A stretch of DNA of 64,000 nucleotides from Clusia tigrina. Its lineage: Eukaryota; Arthropoda; Insecta; Diptera; Clusiidae. Below are positions 12,311 through 24,080 of this stretch, one piece after another. Within the stretch, counting starts at the first letter, position 1; the number at the start of each line of letters is the position of its first letter. Below the pieces are notes generated by a model. The model saw nothing but the letters and a program-made list of their open reading frames with translations, did not search any database and was not told where the DNA came from. The stretch spans positions 254,293,889 through 254,357,888 of the forward strand of contig OV050030.1 in NCBI GenBank assembly GCA_920105625.2, in the 5' to 3' direction. Made by a program: the position numbers and the translations under genes.

Positions 12311-14850
12311 AATACTTAAGCCTCTTGTCAATTTAAGCTATCGCTCAAAGCTATGCTACCCTTGAGTCCCAAATCAAACACTGATAAAATTTCAAATGGC
12401 TCTAACTTCTATACGGTACGTCCTACACCTATCAAAGTTTGCAACATACAAATGCTTGTAACTATTAACTGGGGCGTCATAAAACCTTGAAATTTTGTAA
12501 CAATAAAGTACTCGAGCCTCTTGTCAATTTAAGCTATCGCTCAAAGCTATGCTACCCTTGAGTCCCAAATCAAACACTGATAAACTTCAAATGGCCCTAA
12601 CTTCTATACGTTACGTCCTACACCTAACAAAGTTTGCAACATACAAATGCTAGTAACTTTTTACTGGAGCGTCATAAAACCTTGAAATTTTGTAACAATA
12701 AAGTACTCGAGCCTCTTGTCAATTTAAGCTATCGCTCAAAGCTATGCTACCCTTGAGTCCCAAATCAAACACTGATAAAATTTCAAATGGCTCTAACTTC
12801 TATACGGTACGTCCTACACCTATCAAAGTTTGCAACATACAAATGCTTGTAACTTTTTACTGGAGCGTCATAAAACCTTGAAATTTTGTAACAATTAAGT
12901 ACTCGAGCCACTTGTCAATTTAAGCTATCGCTCAAAGTTATGCTATCCTTGAGTCCCAAATAAAACACTGATAAAACTTCAAATGGCCCTAACTTCTATA
13001 CGGTACGTCCTACACTATCAAAGTTTGCAACATACAAATGCTTGTAACTTTTTACTGGAGCGTCATAAATCCTTGAAATTTTGTAACAATAAAGTACTTA
13101 AGCCTCTTGTCAATTTAAGCTATCGCTCAAAGCTATGCTACCCTTGAGTCCCACATCAAACACTGATAAAACTTCAAATGGCTCTAACTTCTATACCGTA
13201 CGTCCTACACCTATCAAAGTTTGCAACATACAAATGCTTGTAACTTTTTACTGGAGCGTCATAAAACCTTGAAATTTTGTAACAACTAAGTACTCGAGCC
13301 TCTTGTCAATTTAAGCTATCGCACAAAGCTATTCTACCCTTGAGTCCCAAATCAAACACTGATAAAACTTCAAATGGCCCTAACATCTATACGGTACGTC
13401 CTAAACCTTTCAAAGTTTGCAACATACAAAAGCTTGTAAATTTTTACTGGAGCGTCATAAAACCTTGAAATTTTTTAACAATAAAGTACTCGAACCTCTA
13501 GTCAATTTAAGCTATCGCTCAAAGCTATGCTACCCTTGAGTCCCAAAGCAAACACTGATAAAACTTCAAATAGGCCTCACTTCTATAGGGTACGTCCTAC
13601 ACTTATCAAAGTTTGCAACATACAAATGCTTGTAAATTTTTACTGGAGCGTCATAAAACCTTGAAATTTTGTAGCAATTAAGTACTCGAGCCTCTTGTCA
13701 ATTTAAGCGATCGCTCAAAGCTATGCTACCCTTGAGTCCCAAATCAAACACTGATAAAACTTCAAATGGCCCTTACTTCTATACGACACGTCCTACACCT
13801 ATCAAAGTTTGCAACATATAAATGCTTGTAACTTTTTACTGGAGCGTCATAAAACCTTGAAATTTTTAACAATTAAGTACTCGAGCCTCATGTCAATTTA
13901 AGCTATCGCTCAAAGCTTTGCTACCCTTGAGTCCCAAATCAAACACTGATAAAACTTCAATCGGCCCCAACTTCTATACGGTACGTCCTACACCTATCAA
14001 AGTTTGCAACATACAAATGCTTGTAACTTTTAACTGGGGCGTCATAAAACCTTGAAATTTTGTAACAATAAAGTACTCGAACCTCTTGTCAATTTAAGCT
14101 ATCGCTCAAAGCTATGCTACCCTTGAGTCCCAAATCAAACACTGATAAAACTTCAAATGGCCCTAACTTATATACGGTACGTCCTACACCTATCAAAGTT
14201 TGCAACATACAAATGCTTGTAAATTTTTACTGGAGCGTCATAAAACCTTCAAATTGTGTAACAATTAAGTACTCGAGCCTCTTGTCAATTTAAGCTATCG
14301 CTCAAAGCTATGCTACCCTTGAGTCCCAAATCAAACACTGATAAAACTTCAAATGGCCCTAACTTCTATACGGTACGTCCTACACCTATCAAAGTTTGCA
14401 ACATACAAATGCTTGTAACTTTTTACTGGAGCGTCATAAAACTTTGAAATTTTGTAACAATAAAGTACTCGAGCCTCTTGTCAATTTAAGCTATCGCTCA
14501 AAGCTATGCTACCCTTGAGTCCCAAATCAAACACTGATAAAACTTCAAATGGCTCTAACTTTTATACGGTACGTCCTATACCTATCAAAGTTTGCAACAT
14601 ACAAATGCTTGTAACTTTTTACTGGAGCGTCATAAAACCTTGAAATTTTGTAACAATTAAGTACTCGAGCCTCTTGTCAATTTAAGCTATCGCTCAAAGC
14701 TATGCTACCCTTGATTCCCAAATCAAACATTAATAAAACTTCAACTGCCCCTAACTTCTATACGGTACGTCCTACACTATCAAAGTTTGCAACATACAAA
14801 TGCTTGTAACTTTTTACTGGAGCGTCATAAATCCTTGAAATTTTGTAACA
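12311..14850 (+). repeat. Left-arm HOR block B (13-mer, about 2544 bp)
   Basis: This copy of block A matches in monomer order but is three monomers shorter. Shared markers are CCTAACAAAG with GCTAGTAAC, CCACTTGTC, TCCCACATC, GCACAAAGCTATTC, AAGCGATCGCTC and the TTCAAATTGTGTAAC unit. Its mirror image is found in the right arm at 21234-23778 with the same 2544-base spacing. The 13-mer duplication therefore existed before the arms were formed, or was copied with them (inference). Confidence 0.75.
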
Positions 14851-15468
14851 ATAAAATACTTAAGCCTCTTGTCAATTTAAGCTATCGCTCAAAGCTATGC
14901 TACCCTTGAGTCCCAAATCAAACACTGATAAAACTTCAAATGGCTCTAACTTCTATACGGTACGTCCTACACCTATCAAAGTTTGCAACATACAAATGCT
15001 TGTAACTTTTTACTGGAGCGTCATAAAACCTTGAAATTTTGTAACAACTAAGTACTCGAGCCTCTTGTCAATTTAAGCTATCGCACAAAGCTATTCTACC
15101 CCTGAGTCCCAAATCAAACACTGATAAAACTTCAAATGGCCCTAACATCTATACGGTACGTCCTAAACCTATCAAAGTTTGCAACATACAAAAGCTTGTA
15201 AATTTTTACTGGAGCGTCATAAAACCTTGAAATTTTTTAACAATAAAGTACTCGAGCCTCTGGTCAATTTAAGCTATCGCTCAAAGCTATGCTACCCTTG
15301 AGTCCCAAAGCAAACACTGATAAAACTTCAAATAGGCCTCACTTCTATAGGGTTCGTCCTACACTTATCAAAGTTTGCAACATACAAATGCTGGTAACTT
15401 TTTACTGGAGCGTCATAAAACCTTGAAATTTTGTAACAATTAAGTACTCGAGCCTCTTGTCAATTTAA

Positions 15469-15638
15469 GAGATCGCTCAAAGCTATGCTACCCTTGAGTC
15501 CCAAATCAAACACTGATGTACAGTACGTCCTACACCTACCAAAGTTTGCAACATATAAATGCTTGTAACTTTTTACTGGAGCGTCATAAAACCTTGAAAT
15601 TTTTAACAATTAAGTACTCGAGCCTCTTGTCAATTTAA
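15469..15638 (+). repeat. Truncated 170-bp monomer (25-bp internal deletion)
   Basis: This unit begins GAGATCGCTC and jumps from ACACTGAT at 15516 to GTACAGTACGTCC. It has lost about 25 bases that normally span AAAACTTCAAATGG to CTTCTA. A second one-base loss in the TTTTTAAC tract brings it to 170 bases. Its mirror partner in the right arm (about 20330-20500) shares the neighbouring rare variants (TTTGGTAGG and GAGCGATCTCTTAAA) but is full length. The deletion therefore postdates the inverted duplication or arose only in the left arm. Confidence 0.85.
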
Positions 15639-17847
15639 GCTATCGCTCAAAGCTTTGCTAACCTTGAGTGCCAAATCAAACACTGATAAAACTTCAAATG
15701 GCCCCAACTTCTATACGGTACGTCCTACACCTATCAAAGTTTGCAACATACAAATGCTTGTAACTTTTAACTGGGGCGTCATAAAACCTTGAAATTTTGT
15801 AACAATAAAGTACTCGAGCCTCTTGTCAATTTAAGCTATCGCTCAAAGCTATGCTACCCTTGAGTCCCAAATCAAACACTGATAAAACTTCAAATGGCCC
15901 TAACTTATATACGGTAAGTCCTACACCTATCAAAGTTTGCAACATACAAATGCTTGTAACTTTTTACTGGATCGTCATAAAACCTTCAAATTATGTAACA
16001 ATTAAGTACTCGAGCCTCTTGTCAATTTAAGCTATTGCTCAAAGCTATGCTACCCTTGAGTCCCAAATCAAACACTGATAAAACTTCAAATGGCCCTAAC
16101 TTCTATACGGTACGTCCTACACCTATCAAAGTTTGCAACATACAAATGCTTGTAACTTTTTACTGGAGCGTCATAAAACCTTGAAATTTTGTAACAATAA
16201 AGTACTCGAGCCTCTTGTCAATTTAAGCTAACGCTCAAAGCTATGCTACCCTTGAGTCCCAAATCAAACACTGATAAAACTTCAAATGGCTCCAACTTTT
16301 ATACGGTACGTCCTATACCTATCAAAGTTTGCAACATACAAATGCTTGTAACTTTTTACTGGAGCGTCATAAAACCTTGAAATTTTGTAACAATTAAGTA
16401 CTCGAGCCTCTTGTCAATTCAAGCTATCTCTCAAAGTTATGCTACCCTTGAGTCCCAAATCAAACACTGATAAAATTTCAAATGGCCCTAACTGCTATAC
16501 GTTACGTCCCACACCTATCAAAGTTTGCAACATATAAAGGCTTGTAACTTTTTACTGGAGCGTCATAAAACCTTGAAATTTTGTAACAATAAAGTACTCG
16601 AGCCTCTTGTCAATTTAAGCTATCGCTCAAAGCTATGCTACCCTTGAGTCCCAAATCAAACACTGATAAAACTTCAAATGGCCCTAACTTATATACGGTA
16701 CGCCCTACAACTATCAAAGTTTGCAACATACAAATGCTTGTAACTTTTTACTGGAGCGTCATAAAACCTTGAAATTGTGTAACAATTAAGTACTCGAGCC
16801 TCTTGTCAATTTAAGCTATCGCTCAAACCTATGCTACCCTTGAGTCCCAAATCAAACACTGATAAAACTTCAAATGGCCCTAACTTCTATACGGTACGTC
16901 CTGCACCTATCAAAGTTTGCAACATACAAATGCTTGTAACTTTTTACTGGAGCGTCATAAAACCTTGAAATTTTGTAACAATAAAGTACTCGAGCCACTT
17001 GTCAATTTAAGCTATCGCTCAAAGCTATGCTACCCTTGAGTCCCAAATCAAATACTGATAAAACTTCAAATTGCTCTAACTTCTATACGGTACGTCCTAC
17101 ACCTATCAAAGTTTGCAACATACAAATGCTTGCAACTTTTACTGGAGCGTCATAAAACCTTGAAATTTTGTATCAATTAAGTACTCGAGCCTCTTGTCAA
17201 TTTAAGCAATCGCTCAAAGCTATGCTACCCTTGAGTCCCAAATCAAACACTGATAAATTTCAAATGGCCCTAACTTCTATACGGTACGTCCTACACCTAT
17301 CAAAGTTTGCAACATACAAATGCTTGTAACTTTTTACTGGAGCGTCATAAAACCTTGAAATTTTGTAACAATAAAGTACTCGATCCTCTTGTCAATTTAA
17401 GCTATCGCTCAAAGCTATGCTACCCTTGAGTCCCAAATCAAACACTGACAAAACTTCAAATGACTCTAAATTCTATACGATACGTCCTACACCTATCAAA
17501 GTTTCCAACATACAAATGCTTGTAACTTTTTACTGGAGCGTCATAAAACCTTGAAATTTTGTAACAATTAAGTACTCGAGCCTCTCGTCAATTTAAGCTA
17601 TCGCTCAAACCTATGCTACCCTTGAGTCCCAAATCAAACACTGATAAAACTTCAAATGGCCCTAACTTCTATACGGTACGTCCTACACCTATCAAAGTTT
17701 GCAACATACAAATGCTTGTAACTTTTTACTGGAGCGTCATAAAACCTTGAAATTTGGTAACAATAAAGTACTCGAGCCTCTTGTCAATTTAAGCTATCGC
17801 TCAAAGCTATGCTACCCTTGAATCCCAAATCAAATACTGATAAAACT

Positions 17848-17895
17848 TCAAATTGCTCTAACTTCTATACGATACGTCCTCCACCTATCAAATTT
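17848..17895. other. Polarity-switch junction: 48-bp asymmetric centre of the palindrome
   Basis: The forward monomer runs ...CTGATAAAACT (17837-17847), continues through the next 45 bases of the same monomer, and stops after CACCTATCAAA at 17892. After TTT the sequence restarts as AGTTTTATCAG (17896-17906), the reverse complement of 17837-17847. The arms therefore mirror about a centre near 17871.5, with 48 unpaired bases between them. These are left-monomer sequence plus a TTT that could belong to either side. There is no foreign spacer or target-site duplication. Inference: this is the shape of a fold-back or template-switch inverted duplication. An assembly or read fold-back error is the alternative. 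Confidence 0.93.
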
Positions 17896-18162
17896 AGTTT
17901 TATCAGTGTTTGATTTGGGACTCAAGGGTAGCATAGCTTTGAGCGATAGCTTAAATTGACAAGAGGCTCGAGTACTTTATTGTTACCAAATTTCAAGGTT
18001 TTATGACGCTCCAGTAAAAAGTTACAAGCATTTGTATGTTGCAAACTTTGATAGGTGTAGGACGTACCGTATAGAAGTTAGGGCCATTTGAAGTTTTATC
18101 AGTGTTTGATTTGTGACTCAAGGGTAGCATAGGTTTGAGCGATAGCTTAAATTGACGAGAGG

Positions 18163-18358
18163 CTCGAGTACTTTATTGTTACAAAATTTCAAGGTTTTAT
18201 GACGCTCCAGTAAAAAGTTACAAGCCTTTGTATATTGCAAACTTTGATAGGTGTAGGACGTACCGTATAGAAGTTAGCGCCATTTGAAGTTTTATCAGTG
18301 TTTGATTTGGGACTCAAGGGTAGCATAGCTTTGAGAGATAGCTTAAATTGACAAGAGG
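18163..18358 (-). repeat. Extra monomer present only in the right arm
   Basis: The sum of paired mirror positions is 35743 up to the CCTCTCGTC marker (17581 left, ending 18162 right). It rises by exactly 196 to 35939 at the next marker, GTTTCCAAC (17501 left, ending 18438 right). One whole monomer therefore lies between 18163 and about 18430 with no left-arm partner. It carries CAAGCCTTTGTATATTGC, TTAGCGCC and GAGAGATAGC. Equivalent monomer order elsewhere (about 5.5-5.86 kb) also has a CTATCTCTC unit at this place, so loss from the left arm is more likely than gain (inference). Confidence 0.8.
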
Positions 18359-18599
18359 CTCGAGTACTTAATTGTTACAAAATTTCAAGGTTTTATGACG
18401 CTCCAGTAAAAAGTTACAAGCATTTGTATGTTGGAAACTTTGATAGGTGTAGGACGTATCGTATAGAATTTAGAGCCATTTGAAGTTTTGTCAGTGTTTG
18501 ATTTGGGACTCAAGGGTAGCATAGCTTTGAGCGATAGCTTAAATTGACAAGAGGATCGAGTACTTTATTGTTACAAAATTTCAAGGTTTTATGACGCTC

Positions 18600-21500
18600 C
18601 AGTAAAAAGTTACAAGCATTTGTATGTTGCAAACTCTGATAGTTTTAGGACGTACCGTATAGAAGTTAGGGCCATTTGAAATTTATCAGTGTTTGATTTG
18701 GGACTCAAGGGTAGCATAGCTTTGAGCGATTGCTTAAATTGACAAGAGGCTCGAGTACTTAATTGATACAAAATTTCAAGGTTTTATGACGCTCCAGTAA
18801 AAGTTGCAAGCATTTGTATGTTGCAAACTTTGATAGGTGTAGGACGTACCGTATAGAAGTTAGAGCAATTTGAAGTTTTATCAGTATTTGATTTGGGACT
18901 CAAGGGTAGCATAGCTTTGAGCGATAGCTTAAATTGACAAGTGGCTCGAGTACTTTATTGTTACAAAATTTCAAGGTTTTATGACGCTCCAGTAAAAAGT
19001 TACAAGCATTTGTATGTTGCAAACTTTGATAGGTGTAGGACGTACCGTATAGAAGTTAGGGCCATTTGAAGTTTTATCAGTGTTTGATTTGGGACTCAAG
19101 GGTAGCATAGCTTTGAGCGATAGCTTAAATTGACAAGAGGCTCGAGTACTTAATTGTTACACAATTTCAAGGTTTTATGACGCTCCAGTAAAAAGTTACA
19201 AGCATTTGTATGTTGCAAACTTTGATAGGTGTAGGGCGTACCGTATATAAGTTAGGGCCATTTGAAGTTTTATCAGTGTTTGATTTGGGACTCAAGGGTA
19301 GCATAGCTTTGAGCGATAGCTTAAATTGACAAGAGGCTCGAGTACTTTATTGTTACAAAATTTCAAGGTTTTATGACGCTCCAGTAAAAAGTTACAAGCC
19401 TTTATATGTTGCAAACTTTGATAGGTGTAGGACGTAACGTATAGCAGTTAGGGCCATTTGAAATTTTATCAGTGTTTGATTTGGGACTCAAGGGTAGCAT
19501 AACTTTGAGAGATAGCTTGAATTGACAAGAGGCTCGAGTACTTAATTGTTACAAAATTTCAAGGTTTTATGACGCTCCAGTAAAAAGTTACAAGCCTTTG
19601 TATGTTGCAAACTTTGATAGGTATAGGACGTACCGTATAAAAGTTGGAGCCATTTGAAGTTTTATCAGTGTTTGATTTGGGACTCAAGGGTAGCATAGCT
19701 TTGAGCGTTAGCTTAAATTGACAAGAGGCTCGAGTACTTTATTGTTACAAAATTTCAAGGTTTTATGACGCTCCAGTAAAAAGTTACAAGCATTTGTATG
19801 TTGCAAACTTTGATAGGTGTAGGACGTACCGTATAGAAGTTAGGGCCATTTGAAGTTTTATCAGTGTTTGATTTGGGACTCAAGGGTAGCATAGCTTTGA
19901 GCAATAGCTTAAATTGACAAGAGGCTCGAGTACTTAATTGTTACATAATTTGAAGGTTTTATGACGATCCAGTAAAAAGTTACAAGCATTTGTATGTTGC
20001 AAACTTTGATAGGTGTAGGACGTACCGTATAGAAGTTAGGGCCATTTGAAGTTTTATCAGTGTTTGATTTGGGACTCAAGGGTAGCATAGCTTTGAGCGA
20101 TAGCTTAAATTGACAAGAGGCTCGAGTACTTTATTGTTACAAAATTTCAAGGTTTTATGACGCCCCAGTTAAAAGTTACAAGCATTTGTATGTTGCAAAC
20201 TTTGATAGGTGTAGGACGTACCGTATAGAAGTTGGGGCCATTTGAAGTTTTATCAGTGTTTGATTTGGCACTCAAGGGTAGCAAAGCTTTGAGCGATAGC
20301 TTAAATTGACAAGAGGCTCGAGTACTTAATTGTTAAAAATTTCAAGGTTTTATGACGCTCCAGTAAAAAGTTACAAGCATTTATATGTTGCAAACTTTGG
20401 TAGGTGTAGGATGTACCGTATAGAAGTTAGGGCCATTTGAAGTTTTATCAGTGTTTGATTTGGGACGAAAGGGTAGCATAGCTTTGAGCGATCTCTTAAA
20501 TTGACAAGAGGCTCGAGTACTTAATTGTTACAAAATTTCAAGGTTTTATGACGCTCCAGTAAAAAGTTACAAGCATTTGTATGTTGCAAACTTTGATAAG
20601 TGTAGGACGAACCCTATAGAAGTGAGGCCTATTTGAAGTTTTATCAGTGTTTGCTTTGGGACTCAAGGGTAGCATAGCTTTGAGCGATACCTTAAATTGA
20701 CCAGAGGCTCGAGTACTTTATTGTTAAAAAATTTCAAGGTTTTATGACGCTCCAGTAAAAATGTACAAGCTTTTATATGTTGCAAACTTTGATAGGTTTA
20801 GGACGTACCGTATAGATGTTAGGGCCATTTGAAGTTTTATCAGTGTTTGATTTGGGACTCAGGGGTAGAATAGCTTTGTGCGATAGCTTAAATTGACAAG
20901 AGGCTCGAGTACTTAGTTGTTACAAAATTTCAAGGTTTTATGACGCTCCAGTAAAAAGTTACAAGCATTTGTATGTTGCAAACTTTGATAGGTGTAGGAC
21001 GTACCGTATAGAAGTTAGGGCCATTTGAAGTTTTATCAGTGTTTGATTTGGGACTCAAGGGTAGCATAGCTTTGAGCGATAGCTTAAATTGACAAGAGGC
21101 TTAAGTATTTTATTGTTACAAAATTTCAAGGATTTATGACGCTCCAGTAAAAAGTTACAAGCATTTGTATGTTGCAAACTTTGATAGTGTAGGACGTACC
21201 GTATAGAAGTTAGGGGCAGTTGAAGTTTTATTAATGTTTGATTTGGGAATCAAGGGTAGCATAGCTTTGAGCGATAGCTTGAATTGACAAGAGGCTCGAG
21301 TACTTAATTGTTACAAAATTTCAAGGTTTTATGACGCTCCAGTAAAAAGTTACAAGCATTTGTATGTTGCAAACTTTGATAGGTATAGGACGTACCGTAT
21401 AAAAGTTAGAGCCATTTGAAGTTTTATCAGTGTTTGATTTGGGACTCAAGGGTAGCATAGCTTTGAGCGATAGCTTAAATTGACAAGAGGCTCGAGTACT

Positions 21501-24080
21501 TTATTGTTACAAAATTTCAAGGTTTTATGACGCTCCAGTAAAAAGTTACAAGCATTTGTATGTTGCAAACTTTGATAGGTGTAGGACGTACCGTATAGAA
21601 GTTAGGGCCATTTGAAGTTTTATCAGTGTTTGATTTGGGACTCAAGGGTAGCATAGCTTTGAGCGATAGCTTAAATTGACAAGAGGCTCGAGTACTTAAT
21701 TGTTACACAATTTGAAGGTTTTATGACGCTCCAGTAAAAATTTACAAGCATTTGTATGTTGCAAACTTTGATAGGTGTAGGACGTACCGTATATAAGTTA
21801 GGGCCATTTGAAGTTTTATCAGTGTTTGATTTGGGACTCAAGGGTAGCATAGCTTTGAGCGATAGCTTAAATTGACAAGAGGCTCGAGTACTTTATTGTT
21901 ACAAAATTTCAAGGTTTTATGACGCCCCAGTTAAAAGTTACAAGCATTTGTATGTTGCAAACTTTGATAGGTGTAGGACGTACCGTATAGAAGTTGGGGC
22001 CGATTGAAGTTTTATCAGTGTTTGATTTGGGACTCAAGGGTAGCAAAGCTTTGAGCGATAGCTTAAATTGACATGAGGCTCGAGTACTTAATTGTTAAAA
22101 ATTTCAAGGTTTTATGACGCTCCAGTAAAAAGTTACAAGCATTTATATGTTGCAAACTTTGATAGGTGTAGGACGTGTCGTATAGAAGTAAGGGCCATTT
22201 GAAGTTTTATCAGTGTTTGATTTGGGACTCAAGGGTAGCATAGCTTTGAGCGATCGCTTAAATTGACAAGAGGCTCGAGTACTTAATTGCTACAAAATTT
22301 CAAGGTTTTATGACGCTCCAGTAAAAATTTACAAGCATTTGTATGTTGCAAACTTTGATAAGTGTAGGACGTACCCTATAGAAGTGAGGCCCATTTGAAG
22401 TTTTATCAGTGTTTGCTTTGGGACTCAAGGGTAGCATAGCTTTGAGCGATAGCTTAAATTGACTAGAGGTTCGAGTACTTTATTGTTAAAAAATTTCAAG
22501 GTTTTATGACGCTCCAGTAAAAATTTACAAGCTTTTGTATGTTGCAAACTTTGAAAGGTTTAGGACGTACCGTATAGATGTTAGGGCCATTTGAAGTTTT
22601 ATCAGTGTTTGATTTGGGACTCAAGGGTAGAATAGCTTTGTGCGATAGCTTAAATTGACAAGAGGCTCGAGTACTTAGTTGTTACAAAATTTCAAGGTTT
22701 TATGACGCTCCAGTAAAAAGTTACAAGCATTTGTATGTTGCAAACTTTGATAGGTGTAGGACGTACGGTATAGAAGTTAGAGCCATGTGAAGTTTTATCA
22801 GTGTTTGATGTGGGACTCAAGGGTAGCATAGCTTTGAGCGATAGCTTAAATTGACAAGAGGCCTGAGTACTTTATTGTTACAAAATTTCAAGGATTTATG
22901 ACGCTCCAGTAAAAAGTTACAAGCATTTGTATGTTGCAAACTTTGATAGTGTAGGACGTACCGTATAGAAGTTAGGGCCATTTGAAGTTTTATCAGTGTT
23001 TTATTTGGGACTCAAGGATAGCATAACTTTGAGCGATAGCTTAAATTGACAAGTGGCTCGAGTACTTAATTGTTACAAAATTTCAAGGTTTTATGACGCT
23101 CCAGTAAAAAGTTACAAGCATTTGTATGTTGCAAACTTTGATAGGTGTAGGACGTACCGTATAGAAGTTAGAGCCATTTGAAATTTTATCAGTGTTTGAT
23201 TTGGGACTCAAGGGTAGCATAGCTTTGAGCGATAGCTTAAATTGACAAGAGGCTCGAGTACTTTATTGTTACAAAATTTCAAGGTTTTATGACGCTCCAG
23301 TAAAAAGTTACTAGCATTTGTATGTTGCAAACTTTGTTAGGTGTAGGACGTAACGTATAGAAGTTAGGGCCATTTGAAGTTTATCAGTGTTTGATTTGGG
23401 ACTCAAGGGTAGCATAGCTTTGAGCGATAGCTTAAATTGACAAGAGGCTCGAGTACTTTATTGTTACAAAATTTCAAGGTTTTATGACGCCCCAGTTAAT
23501 AGTTACAAGCATTTGTATGTTGCAAACTTTGATAGGTGTAGGACGTACCGTATAGAAGTTAGAGCCATTTGAAATTTTATCAGTGTTTGATTTGGGACTC
23601 AAGGGTAGCATAGCTTTGAGCGATAGCTTAAATTGACAAGAGGCTTAAGTATTTTATTGTTACAAAATTTCAAGGATTTATGACGCTCCAGTAAAAAGTT
23701 ACAAGCATTTGTATGTTGCAAACTTTGATAGTGTAGGACGTACCGTATAGAAGTTAGGGGCAGTTGAAGTTTTATTAATGTTTGATTTGGGAATCAAGGG
23801 TAGCATAGCTTTGAGCGATAGCTTGAATTTACAAGAGGCTCGAGTACTTAATTGTTACAAAATTTCAAGGTTTTATGACGCTCCTGTAAAAAGTTACAAG
23901 CATTTGTATGTTGCAAACTTTGATAGTGTAGGACGTACCGTATAGAAGTTAGGGGCAGTTGAAGTTTTATTAATGTTTGATTTGGGAATCAAGGGTAGCA
24001 TAGCTTTGAGCGATAGCTTGAATTTACAAGAGGCTCGAGTACTTAATTGTTACAAAATTTCAAGGTTTTATGACGCTCCA
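18600..24080 (-). repeat. 28-mer HOR, copy 1 (5479 bp)
   Basis: This segment recurs 5479 bases to the right. AACTCTGATAG is at 18632 and 24111, the GCCATTTGAAATTTATC unit is at 18671 and 24150, and the ATTAATGTTTGATTTGG unit is at 23973 and 29452. The copy boundary lies between about 18562, where GAGGATCGAG differs from GAGGCTCGAG in copy 2, and 18631. Most of the copy, up to 23778, is also the mirror of left 12186-17.1 kb. Private differences from copy 2 include AGTTTTAGG near 18642 and GGGACGAAAGG near 20462. Confidence 0.88.

Larger units (their letters stand above)
1..17892 (+). repeat. Left arm of inverted satellite array (forward monomers)
   Basis: Every monomer here reads in the GCTATCGCTCAAAGC direction on the + strand; I saw no reversed unit inside it. 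It holds about 91 monomers. It is the left arm of a large imperfect palindrome: private variants pair in mirror order with the right arm, for example ACTCAAGCCTTTTG near 174 with its reverse complement near 57108, and GATAAATTTCAAATGGC at 1026 with its complement ending at 56267. Local sub-structure includes a 4-mer block (about 2.0-4.0 kb), a 5-mer block (6691-8648) and a 13/16-mer block (about 9.2-14.8 kb). The array continues beyond the left edge of the window. Confidence 0.95.

Noticed and set aside
17848..17895. Junction as the terminal inverted repeat of a transposon or a foldback element
   Set aside because: No transposase, no target-site duplication and no unique internal sequence; both arms are the same satellite running for tens of kilobases.
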